A stretch of 64,000 bases of DNA from Parelaphostrongylus tenuis (taxonomy: Eukaryota; Nematoda; Chromadorea; Rhabditida; Metastrongylidae): the NCBI GenBank assembly GCA_019055375.1, contig JAHQIW010001435.1, positions 1 to 64,000 on the forward strand, written 5' to 3'. Positions within the stretch are counted from its first letter, which is position 1. Every line of letters begins with the position of its first letter. The position numbers and the translations under genes are program-made. Shown here piece after piece: positions 11,771-23,300 of this stretch. The notes beneath the pieces were generated by a model that did no database searches, was not told the DNA's origin, and saw only the letters and a program-made list of their open reading frames with translations.

Positions 11771-14467
11771 GCGGCTAGGTTATGTAGATAAGAAACGTAA
11801 AGAAGCCGACATTATTTCACTAACTCTTCTCCTGTGGAACTCTTTTGTCGACTGATCGTTGTCACGTCAAACGTAATTTATGCTCTTAAATAGTGGCATC
11901 ACTATGATGAACGATTTTGTGATGAATTCTCAAACACTACAGACTTGTCGATGGTCGTTCAATTCACAACTCAACTGAATAACTTATTTTTATATCTCAC
12001 AAAGAACTCAATGAATTATAAAAAAAGGGTGAGGTGAAATCGAAGAGTGTAATGTTCTAGGTAGATATGTAATATGAATTATTTGCATTCACTCAACATT
12101 TTCCTCCAAAATTGCATTTTAGAGGTTCGTTTCTGCCAGATAACGAAGTTTACTACACAAAAATGAAATTGATCGTCAATGATGGCTAGAAGATTTCTCA
12201 ACGACGCCAGGAAAGGCGTATAAAATCACAGCTTATCATAAAGCAATCAAGATGCTGCTGCATAATGTAACAGTCGTTTACGGCCTATAAACCAAGCAAT
12301 AAATGGCCAGACTACAACAGTAGGAAGGCACTGAATACACTTTCAGATAGATACCGCTTTTTGAGGTCACGAATACTAATCCTCTTCTATCTTAGACGTA
12401 AATAAAACTCAAGCAAAATTACTCAGATACAGCAAATGACGTTGGACTGGAAAGTTATAAGAGTTATTGATCATAACTGAAAAACAGAAATGTGACCAAG
12501 CGAACACAAATGATGAAGCTATAGAGCAGAAAAAGGTATCCAATTGTCAAAGGGCGACGAGCAAGCTGATAGAATAATTAAGTTTCACGTTTATCTTGAA
12601 GTCTATAGCAAAGGACAATGAGTCGTCATTGGAGAATTAATTCACTGACTCTTGACTCAAAGCAGTCTTACATGCGAAAAGACGCCAAAACGGCATTTCT
12701 CTTGATAAATTTGCGGTTTATCACCTATTATTAATTAAATTTCTTTGAGCTATCATAGCCGAAAATATTTTGGTTCTCATTAATCCTTGAAAATTGAGTT
12801 GTGGTTGTAAACTTAACTAGAGTAAGCTTAGATTATATACATTTACAAGCACAATTAACCTTTGAAAATCTCAATGAAATTTCATGGTACCTCTTGCCTA
12901 GTAAGACTAAGAAACTTTTCGAGAGTTCCAATCATGTTTTTACACATTAATAAAACCAGAACTTCATTTATTACAGTTCTAAAGCCAGTAGTGACTATAT
13001 GAGTTAATATTGGAGAATGTCTCAAATGAGAAAATACTATGAAAATAGATGTCAAAGTTTACAGTACATTCCAGCAAACAAAAGTGAATCCGAACTTTTT
13101 ATGATATAAAGATGAAAAAAATAGATCAATAACTACACTAAGCAATATGGAGATTCAAATCGGCTTTTCACGGAGACTGATTTCTTCTAATGTTCAATTC
13201 TCCTTAGCTTTTCTATAGAATGAGTAGTATAAAGCGGATCAACATGAAAATATGGAGTTCTCAAGCGAGTGTTCTGAAGTTCACAGTTCAGTCACGTAGA
13301 ATATCGGAAATTGGCCGTTGTTGCGAAATGCGGCTTTATTGTGTATTGGATGGACAACGGACGGACTAATCAGTTGTGTAAAAGTTCGCCCGACGACGAC
13401 GACCCCAACTGCTCTTCCGCTGATATTTGACCGCTGTTGGAATTGATCCAAACGTCTGTGGAACACGCATATCCTAGCCACATCTATCAGAAACATACGT
13501 GACCATATGTGCTGACAACAATGAGTGAATAGTTTATACGTTTTTGAAGCGTAGTGGATCGTTTGCATTGAATTCAATACATAATCTTCCAACCGCTTTT
13601 TTTGTTGCGTCGTGTTCTTTGGTTATAGTTTTGTATTGAATCTATAGTTCACCAAAGTCCGCTTTAGTACCAAAAGATCCTTGAGAGAAGCTTTTTTTCT
13701 AAGCCCAACAATTTGCGAAAAACCTTCTTTCGGGGGAGTTTTTCAATGCTTAACGTTTGTGGTGAAAAAGTAGATTTATCTGAAGCAACCGGAACATAAA
13801 ATTTGGCACTGCACTGGCCCGAAAACCAAAACACCGTACTAGTGAGCCTTTGCGACCTTCAATAATATGCAAATTCATGAAGATCAAAATTGATGTACGT
13901 ATATTTAGCATAGCATTTCCTCGCTAAATCGGATTGACTCACGAGGATTAGACAGAAGAGCGAGAAACGTTAATCTTTAAACACGATATATCACTCCCAT
14001 AAATTAATTCATAGGTATTGAGAATATTGAAAAAATGGTTTTTTGTTAGTAACGTTGGCATTTTTCGAGGAATCATGTTATAATGCCTGTTGAACTACAT
14101 TTCCTGGTATGAATCGGAAATCAAAGTTCAACTGTAAAAAAAAGGAACGAAGACCAAGTGTATAAATGATCGAGAAAAATGAACTTTCGAAAGGGCGTGT
14201 GTCTTGTACTTCCAATGTTACACTTTTTCAAAGAAGTTTCTTTCATTAAATAGTCTTAAATATGCTTTCAAAGTCAATTTGTTCAAGAAAATGCAAGCGA
14301 TGCTAGCATTAATCGATTCTAAGCACTAGCAAGCAAGGCTGATAGAGAAGAACTATTCAGAAAACTCGATATAACTTTAGAACTGTATCACGTTTTAAGA
14401 TCACATTACTTATCAGAATCATTGAATTATATTATATTTTATTGATTTGCCAAAGGCTACCTATCCG
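11771..14467. other. no gene seen
   Basis: AT-rich, stop-filled on both strands. The one longer frame (minus, 13281-13592) does not read like protein. The plus strand of 13300-13560 is less AT-rich and might be an old mobile-element fragment, but nothing diagnostic is visible. Confidence 0.5.
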
Positions 14468-14742
14468 AGGACGCGACTGGTGCAATGGTTAAAGGTACTC
14501 TGCGACATACACATGTGTCTTAGGTTCCATCTCGCGTTTCAAGCTTTACAAGCCTTCTATCCCTTTGAGGTCGGTAAACTGGTATCAGACTTTTCTAGAG
14601 AGATAGCAGCGCTGACTTGATACATTCTTAAGCTACCAAGAGTCATTGTAAAGGTCGGATACAAATTCATTCACCTCTGACAATGTTTCGTGAAGTCGAA
14701 TGCATAGCGCATTCTTCAGGGAATGATTAACGCTGATTTCGT
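14468..14742 (+). mobile_element. SINE-A copy, diverged
   Basis: Head GCAATGGTTAAAGGTACTCTG and tail GAATGCATAGCGCATTCTTC in the same order and spacing as the other copies, with more substitutions. Confidence 0.65.
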
Positions 14743-15582
14743 ATTCAAATGCTCATCTATGCCCCTGGGCTTACGACATTATCCCGGCAGAACGGTGCTG
14801 CTCTTGGTTATAAATTTAATTGTATAGCAGAAGTTTCATTGCCCAGCCAGTCACTCAACCAGACAAGAAGTTAAAGTTTCCAGCCAAAGACCAATGAAGA
14901 GCGGATTCGTGCAACACCAAAGTCAGACAAGCTATCAGTGACTTTTGCCAAAAGTATAAGATACTGGTTTTGTAGAACACTTAGTTATCTGTATGTCCCT
15001 CAAAAAGGGGAGCGAGCACAATGACACTGCGTGACGAAGGAGAACCAGGCATACCAGTGCTAACTCCAGTGACCTGATGAACAGTAAAACTGCTGATGAC
15101 ATAGATGACTTAAGTCTAGATAAAACTTTGATCTCTTAGTAAGTTCCAGAAATTTTCGTTACACATCCCTTCAGTTTTTTTTGGCAAATAGGGACTCTTT
15201 TAAATAAATTTTAGTGTCAAAATTTCGAAGTAGTTCATAACAGTCTGAAAGGATGCAATTGCATGAGAGTACATCTGAAGATACTCGTGAAAAAAACAGG
15301 TGCTCGACATTCAATCTCGGCGAATGAAAAAGTTCATAAGATGGTTTTCTTTTTTAACTTGTCCACTGTGATAAACTTTTACGAGCCTTATTGCAGTAGT
15401 TGTTTTAATAAAAAAGAAGCGTAACAAGAGATGTAAGCTACGTTTCTAGGAAATTCAATTAGTTACCCTTCCAGTGAAAACAACTATTAACCTACCTTAT
15501 CCTTTTTCATTATCAAGTGCACAGCCCACCACAGGTGACATTGGTTTTGTATCTCTGTCAAGAATCAGAACGTTTCGGAACT

Positions 15583-15672
15583 TTCTATGAGTCATAGCGC
15601 ACTGGTTAGAGGTCCCACGTAATGCATATAAGGTCCTGGGCTCAATCCGGCGCTCTAGACAAACGAAGCCCT
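15583..15672 (+). mobile_element. SINE-A-like head fragment
   Basis: tRNA-like head only: CATAGCGCACTGGTTAGAGG and, 45 bases on, GGGCTCAATCCGG. Body and tail not found. Confidence 0.45.
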
Positions 15673-16134
15673 CCGTTTTTTTGCGTAATATAATTGCTAC
15701 CACAGTGGCGATGAAAAGACTAAATTAATACATAGACGGATAACCGCAAAGTATTCTTTAGTCAAAAAATGCATTCAGTCACGCCTACGAAGATTAATGA
15801 AGTCGGGTTCAAGTCGAAGCCTCAAGGGATTCGTTTACGTAGAACGCTTTATCCACTGCCATTTTACGATTCTCGAAAAAAAGCCTTGGATACTCGAGTA
15901 TTTTCACGTAGTGGTGACTTTGCGTGCACATGGAAAGTTTAATGATGGACGTTTTCCAGAACACGAGCGGGCTTGTGCTAGGTACGATGCCGTTTTTTCG
16001 TGAGCGCCATCTTTTTGGAATCCAGGTGTAATTTAATATATCCAGACAGTTGAAGCAAGTAAAGCGATTGCTCGATTTCGTTATTTGTAGGAATATCTGC
16101 TATCTAATTAGCAAAAGCGGTGAATAAAAGAAGG

Positions 16135-16375
16135 GTAAAGCTCTCGATGTTGATCAAACCCTGAGGGATGCGTCATGCATTCGTCTTCAATTTTTAGCTT
16201 CGGTTGAGGTGACTGAAGGCACATCTGGTATCGAGTCAGTGCTGCTTATCCTCCCGAACAAGTCAATATCAGTTTACCGAGCCCGGAGAGATAGAAGGCT
16301 TGGCGAGCCATAAATGCGAGATCGAAACATCGACCTTATTTGCGACTCAGAACACCTGCAACAACTCTTCCACAT
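16135..16375 (-). mobile_element. SINE-A copy
   Basis: Minus-strand copy: the tail appears as CCTGAGGGATGCGTCATGCA, the body as AGTCAGTGCTGCTTATCCTC, and the head ends at 16375. Confidence 0.75.
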
Positions 16376-16862
16376 GCCCTCTTACGAAAGTGATAAAATG
16401 AAGCTATGAGTAGCCGAATTTTTGTCCTCTCCACCAAGGTCCTCTGCATTTCCGTTCGTCAAATGGTAGTTCATGCACGATATCTTGGAGTATGAAACTA
16501 AGCAATTTCGATTATGTGCCTTCCATGCCATATTGCGATATCGCTTGGGAAGCACACTTCAAGCGTCAAAAAACACCTTTTCTTTTTCTTCAGTAAGTGA
16601 TGAATTGGATGATGGTCATAGTTAAATATTTGGCGCCCGCGATCTTTCTCTGAACACTCTTCGGTTCTCTGTAGTCGTTCGCATTGGATGAGATTCGAAA
16701 TAAAATGGTGCTCAACAGTAGTGATAAAAGTGGGTCGATTGTCAAGATCTGTTGTGTTCAGTAGCTTGCAAATCGATTTTGATAGAGAACAGCGTGTTCT
16801 AAATCAAATATTTTTTGGTGCCCGAGCGAAAGCACGAGCTTGATGAAAAGCTTATTTCTTTT

Positions 16863-16896
16863 GCTGACGTTTCGGCGCGATTCGTCTTCCTCAGAG
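16863..16896 (-). repeat. hammerhead-like repeat motif
   Basis: Minus strand: CTGAGGA (fits CTGANGA), then CGAATCGCG, then GAAACGTCAGC. Core residues and the GTC triplet are kept; stem II is poor. Confidence 0.4.
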
Positions 16897-16899
16897 TCG

Positions 16900-19310
16900 A
16901 TTGATCCGAGCTGAATCTCATAGTCTTCGTCCTCATTGTTGTATTCGTCTTCCTTGCCGTATCATCTTCGGATGGAGTACCGCTCAATCAAATAATTCGC
17001 TCGGCAGTGCTCCAGGACGATTTTGCCGATGTGCTTTGAACAGTATTTAAATAGTACCAAAATGGTGAAAATGTCAGCCATTGTGAAGAAAAAGATGTCA
17101 TATTAGCATCTTTTTGGCTTATCGATAACCCAAACGACGGAAGTTTGTTCCATGCCTTGCCATATGATGAATAAATAAAGCATTTACTCAACTTCATGAC
17201 AGATGAGGAGCTTTTTTGATTAAATAATGGAAATAAAGGAGTGGGAAGATACAAATAGATGAAAAAGTGCAACTGTACTCGAAATGAATAGTAAGCGAAA
17301 AACGAGCGGAATTACGCGACTGCTCTCTTCTAACTTTTTTTCTGCTACATCCATCACACTACGTAGCTCTCTTAGGATTTCCTCATTCCCCTTCTTCATA
17401 CACTACCCTCATACTTTGACCCTTTGAGGACCATGACGATCGAACAGTCCTCTGAATGCGCTGAAAAGTTGGACCCCTTTTGGTGGTATAGAATTTCTTT
17501 TTTCCATTCCTTCCCCTTTGAGAAATGAACAACGAGAAATAATCTCAACAAACCCAGTAAGCCCCAAATTTTTCGGGACTTACGGAACATATAGACTGGA
17601 ATGTGTACATATAGATATCACGCTCTAGTCGACGGTTGCCGCAGTGTTGACGATTATGGGTGTTTTTGAAAACTTCATCGTTCCTACGTTGAAAGTTTCT
17701 ATAAAAAACATATAAAGGGGGAATAAGTTCAGTGTATGAAAACAAACATGAGCAGCGCTGATATTAGGGCAATATCGAAATTCTACTATAAAATCTTCAA
17801 ATTTAAATCTAAAAAAGAGGAAAATGAATGAAACACTTTATGCTAGATATCTTTTCTGTACAGATCACAAACATAAGATTATGGCTTCCGTTTTCTCAGG
17901 CACCATTGGAGGAAAAATATAAAGAAAAAGAGAAACATGAGCTATGATGGTATCGAATCGTTATCGAATTACCAGAGAGGGCAGCATGGAAGAAACAACA
18001 CTCTCATTGTGAAAAACAGAAAAATTCACACGATTTCGAAAAAAAACATCTATCGACAATTAATCTCAACTAACTTCAGCATAAGTTGTCTTATTTGCCT
18101 AAGTGATATGATATAATCAGGATAAAATGCAAATAGTCAGACCTTTTTAGAGCGTATGGCAGCGACAATGGGAGACATTAAAATCACAAAACGAGAACTC
18201 TGGGATGGGATTGGTTTTTATATGAGTGATGATCACAAATCGCAATGGAATTTGAATAGATCGTCGAATTTCATTGAAAAAAAAACAGCATTAACATTCT
18301 CACTGCAATTTTTGACATCAGTTCTTGAACAGAAAGCATGGTAGAAAATCATCTATTACTATAACGACGTATACTCTAAGCATTTTGTCGAGCACTTGGT
18401 TTTGAGGAACCTAAAAGATTATTTCACTCAAATAGCAGTGCTAAAAAAAGTTTTCTTGACTATTTCATGAAAATTGAAAAATAAATTTAGCTAAACAGAT
18501 AATTCTACAAAATAGGAAGAATACATGGTTGACTTGATGTCGTAAAGAAACCATAAATGAACGAACGTCGTCCAAAGCGAGAACGTCCATCACCAAACCA
18601 AGTGTTCATATACTCATTCTGATTTCAATCAAATAAACACTACAAAAAATATCTGAAATATGATTAGATGGTGATTACCGTGGCCATGGATGAATGAATG
18701 AAAAGAAGAAAAGTAGAGTAACAAATAAATCGCCTATATGAAATAGTTCATGAGCAACAAGATGAAACAATATCCCTGAATTTTGTATTGACATGGGAAA
18801 CGACATGATATGAAACGGGGCAGATATATAATCGAAAATTGTACTTGGTAGTTAATAAAAGAGAAAAACAAACAAAAGCGATGGCAGTGTATCTGAACAG
18901 TAAGCTGATGAAAAGGGGGGGAAAAAGTCATAATTGAGGGAAGCTGCTGTTCATCATGTCGTAATTATAGTGCAATTGAGCGAAATCGGCTTGTACCACT
19001 ACCTAAACGAGTTAATAAAAAGTGAGAGATGAAAGTATTATAAAAATTATGAAAAACGCGTAACGAATTTGAATAAATATCCCATTAATCGGATGTATAA
19101 GAATATTTTAGGAGCCACTACTATACAACCACAGTCCAGACAGAAGTTGGCAAAAACATATGCAAAAATTTCAGCTTCAATTTTGTGTCGGCTTATACAA
19201 CTGTGACTTGAATTTGCTGCAATGACTGCATGGGACAAAGCAAAATTCGCCGCTGATAAGAGTTAGGTGCAACGTAACAGGTCCACTCCGCACCACTTAA
19301 CATTGGTATT
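16900..19310. other. no gene seen
   Basis: AT-rich sequence with only short, biased frames (minus 16988-17272, 17396-17745; plus 18156-18344). No splice-bounded coding stretch found. Confidence 0.5.
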
Positions 19311-19449
19311 GACCCTTTGGGTACGACAGGAACACGCCACCAGCACCGTCTTGCCACACGCGGCATCACTAACCACGCGGGGCACTGTGGACTCCCGCCG
19401 CGCGCGGCGAGGCGGGGCTAGTTGCGTGCCCCTGTCGTACCGAAAGGGC
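19311..19449. repeat. GC-rich foldback element
   Basis: Terminal inverted repeats of about 24 bases: CCCTTTGGGTACGACAGG on the left and CCTGTCGTACCGAAAGGG on the right. The interior is exceptionally GC- and CpG-rich (GCCGCGCGCGGCGAGGCGGG) for this window. A MITE-like non-autonomous element or a structured RNA region; the open frame through it is not protein-like. Confidence 0.6.
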
Positions 19450-20228
19450 TAATCAACATGGTTGCATACTGTAATAGATTAAAAGTATAAGGTTTCAGAT
19501 ATGAGGATGCGATGTAGAACTTGCTGGAACAATGAGAGTAATTTCTGCAGTAGGTATCTATTTGAATCATAAGGGCTTATTAATGATTGTTATGAACCAC
19601 TTCATTCTGCATTGTTACGATGACGTTCACTACTGGAGTTTAAGTCACTGCAATGACAGGAAGCAGAACACTTGGAGAATGATGGTTTATCACTTCGAGA
19701 CACTAAGAACTTCATCATAAATGGAACGTTCAAACGTCAATCATAGCCAAAAAACTGATATCAGTCATCATTGATAAGGATTACTGCTAATTTCACTTTT
19801 TCATTTGTGTAGCTCAATGCAATTTCCATATTTTCTATAACATAACTGAATTATATAATGAATTCCATTGTTTGAGTAAACAAAAACTGAGTGAAATGCG
19901 TTTGAGAAAAGAAGGTGTACAAATCAGAAAACCGTTTCAACATTACAAAATTTCTTCATTAATACTGGGAACTGTTGTGTTTCTATGGGATACTCTAACT
20001 TAATCCACCACCGTGTGCATTGGTTTCAATGCGGGCTTGGCTGAACTTTTTCCAAGTATCAGATTATAGTGCATGTACCAATCAATTGCCTCAAAATTTG
20101 ATGGAACAAGCTTTTTACTTTTCTGGTATAAAATTAATTTTTTCGTACGGAAGAAAAAGAAACCGAGCCGGATAGTAGAGCGATAATCTCTTAACAAACT
20201 AGATTGCCTAGCTTTTACTGATTGTCGT

Positions 20229-20351
20229 TTACCAAATGAGTACTGATATTTGTGCACAGGAAAGTGCTCCAATGGCTCGATTTGAACGTTGGCCAGCCAA
20301 GTTCTCCTGGTTGGTTGGATGGTCGTGAGCTGGTTGAAGGATACTTTTGAA
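20229..20351 (-). CDS. zinc-finger gene, exon 11 (likely C-terminus)
   Basis: Acceptor GTCTGTAG. Read in phase 0 from exon 10 it encodes 40 residues (FKSILQPAHDHPTNQENLAG, then QRSNRAIGALS...) and a TAA stop at 20229-20231. The last ten residues look less typical. A GTAAAC donor sits just before the stop, so the exon might splice onward instead. I see no matching next exon in the right phase. Confidence 0.5.
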   Translation of the reverse strand, partial: FKSILQPAHDHPTNQENLAGQRSNRAIGALSCAQISVLIW

Positions 20352-23300
20352 CTACAGACAAATTTCTCCTTTAAATTCCTCTTCGGTATAAGTCTTAGGG
20401 ATAGAACTGGTAACACAAAATTCAAGTCTGCAGTGCTTTATTTCGTTTTCGTTAAACGAATTCCCAAGATAGCAAATCTAACAAACAAACATTCTACAGC
20501 CTGTAAAATTACAGAGCTAAATTGCGGACATAATAGACAAGATGAGAGTTTATTAGACGAAAATCAAACATAAGTCAAAGAAAGGAAATAATTGAGTTCA
20601 CGAATCTGTTGATCGTAAAAGCTGACCTGACTAGCGTCGTCGTTCTTCTTGCTTCTGGGCTTCCGTCCCCTGGTAGAGTTCATTCGATGGGCGTTCAGGC
20701 GATCAATCATCTCTCCACGACTCATGCCCAACATCGACGCTCGCATACTTTCCAGCTTTCGATCCCACTCTGTAATCAATTACGTTATGGAAAGCCATAT
20801 GAGCACACAGAAATGAGCCCAGATTGGTTTAGCTCTCAAAATCTCGTTATATAGCAGTAAAGTACTTAAGGTAAAATAGTTAGCAGTAGTAAAGTAATCA
20901 GTCTAAGTTCTTTCTATTTTGACTGCCACTTGCAGTGGTATGATCTTATAGTATACCCAGTATGTGGAGTACTGTGCAAAAACGTTTGCGTCAGCCGGGA
21001 TTCGAACCCAGATCTCACTCTTTCCGGGAGCGTATGCTAACCGTTGCACTACAGACGCTCGCTTTGCACAGCAGACAACGCGTTATAGCGTAAATAAGAG
21101 TGCTGTGCAAAGCGAGCGTCGGTAGTGCAACGGTTAGCATACGCTCCTGGGAAGAGTGAGATCTGGGTTCGAATCCCGGCTGACGCAAACGTTCTTGCAC
21201 AGTACTCCACATATTGGGTATACTATAAGTAGTAAAGTAGTTAATAGAATAGTTAAATACAAATTATCTGCGTTGAATTCTTAGAAATTTCGGTAAGACG
21301 TGAAATTCGTGGTATTTCTAACTAAGCGGGGCATGGCGAACTACCATATAAAGAAGTATTCGAAAACAGTGTTCGTTATCACACTATTCCAGCACACGTC
21401 ATATAGAAAAGTCAACAAATTTTTCATGGATCTTTTGTGCCTATCAACGGGGTTCAAATTCGTTTTCAGCGAAAAGAACTCAATAGTATCCTGAGCAGTA
21501 ATGGTCCTCAAGCAAGTAGCACCCTTATCTTTTGCCTAGAATAACTCTAGAACATCATACACAAAGAACATCTGCTACTCATGTTGTTTTTATTTGTTTT
21601 GCTGGCATCCTTAGATGATCGACGAATTATCTTTCAGAGACCAAGACAATAGAACAAAGGCAAGAGCCGATTCTTAATGGCCGACATCATGGCGTCAGAA
21701 TCGTAGTTATCAACTATCAGTGCATCAACGGAAGCTTCAACATCGTATTCCATGTATCAGGTGAGTGAACTAATCAAGAATCGAAATAATAAACCAATCA
21801 AATAAATGTTGAACAAAAACGTAGCAATTTTGGCTTTTCTTTCGACACTTTTGCGATCACGCCTTATTTTCAATGGCGAAGGTGATCTTGCTGACTTTTC
21901 CTCTATGTGAGTTACGCATTGGAGCCAATACATGCGATCTGTTGGGCTCCTACTTTCAAATGAGAAAGTAAATGGTTCTGCCAGAGCCACATTTCTTGAG
22001 TGATACAATCGGAATAGAGAGTGAAAAGAGCACCTCTTCGTCAGAGTGTTCATGTCAATGAAGTATCGCATTAAACTCCCAAATGGAGAATTACTTGAAC
22101 AAACAATTCAAAAATGTGGGTCAGAAAGGGGGAAGTTCATTCGAATCAGTGCATACAATAGCGGATGTGATGAAATATCCTTTCCTACTCAATCAGCCTG
22201 ATCATCAATATGTGGCACAAGTAATGCCTAAATCCAGCACCAAACCAAATGTACTTTAACAGAAAAGAACTTTTAGAGACAGAAAGTATGCTGCTCTGTA
22301 CCTGTTTTTACACTCCTTATTTATATATTCATTTGTTTTTTCTACTGAAATTAGGGATTTATTTGGACTTTCGTGAGGGATCAAGATAGAACAGCTCCAT
22401 TTCAGAGTAACCGCAGAGCCAATTCACGTCACTGATGATGGGTCCCGCCCGTTACGTGACATGTCTGATAAATAAAATAATTTGTTGTTTCGACAGAAGA
22501 AAAAATCGCATGTGTTTCCATTTTTTCTTCATGTTCGATAGTTAATGTGACCAGTGGCGATTTTGGGACGAACACAAGCACTTGACCAATCTTAGATCTG
22601 TCGGATCGTCTCAACGGAAACACTTTTATCTAACTGTTCTAACTCCACTAGGTTAGACTATTGCGTTACGCCAAACAAAAATCGCCTTATTTTGGAAATT
22701 GCTGAAAAACTAATCTAGAAACGCCGCAGCATGATGAGAGAGAGAGGGAGAGAGAGAGAGAATAAAGTGACTCAGAGACTTACGATGAAACGGTTCAAGT
22801 AAGAATATTTTGTGAGGACTTTTGGAATACTAATCTTTACTTATGTGTTTTCTATTACACCCTTCACAAAGAGGTATTTTGGGTGATTTCTACTTAACCT
22901 CTACCACTCAACTCCCTTACAACAGCTCTACATGCTCAACAATAAATGGACCAACGCGATATTGGAGGAATCAATTAAGAGTGGAGGAGAAGTGAAATAA
23001 ATCAAAGCAATGTGGATTGTGAGTTAACAAAGCATCATCAGTATTATCTACAGGAGAAGGATACATGGAAAAGACATGGAAGAGTCCACTATAACATTAA
23101 TCCACTACGTCAGGTCATTCATAGAATCACATTGAAATCAGTATTCATTTAGTAACCAGTGATCAATAAAGACTCAACTAATTAGTTCTTGAGATTTTCG
23201 CTCTATTTTGAGCTTTATCAAATAGGAAAGAAGGCTTGAAAAGGATTTGATGCATTCAGAAAATTGGTTGTGGGCATAATTAATGTACCTACGTTCATTG

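Larger units (their letters stand above)
20945..21229. repeat. 285 bp palindrome with a tRNA-like gene in each arm
   Basis: The arms are near-perfect reverse complements from CTTATAGTATACCCAGTATG on the left to its inverse ending CATATTGGGTATACTATAAG, around a short centre (ACGCGTTATAGCGTAAATAAG). Each arm holds a 72-base cloverleaf pointing away from the centre. Lies 175 bases upstream of zinc-finger exon 10, in its intron. Confidence 0.85.

Noticed and set aside
13281..13592. 103-codon minus-strand frame
   Set aside because: Composition is not protein-like and no splice sites frame it; at most an unrecognised old mobile element.
21757..22071. Minus-strand frame considered as an extra exon between exons 9 and 10 of the zinc-finger gene
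   Set aside because: Phase would allow it, but its acceptor and donor are weak, its tail is hydrophobic AT-rich sequence, and exon 9 joins exon 10 directly with a natural Glu-Trp junction.
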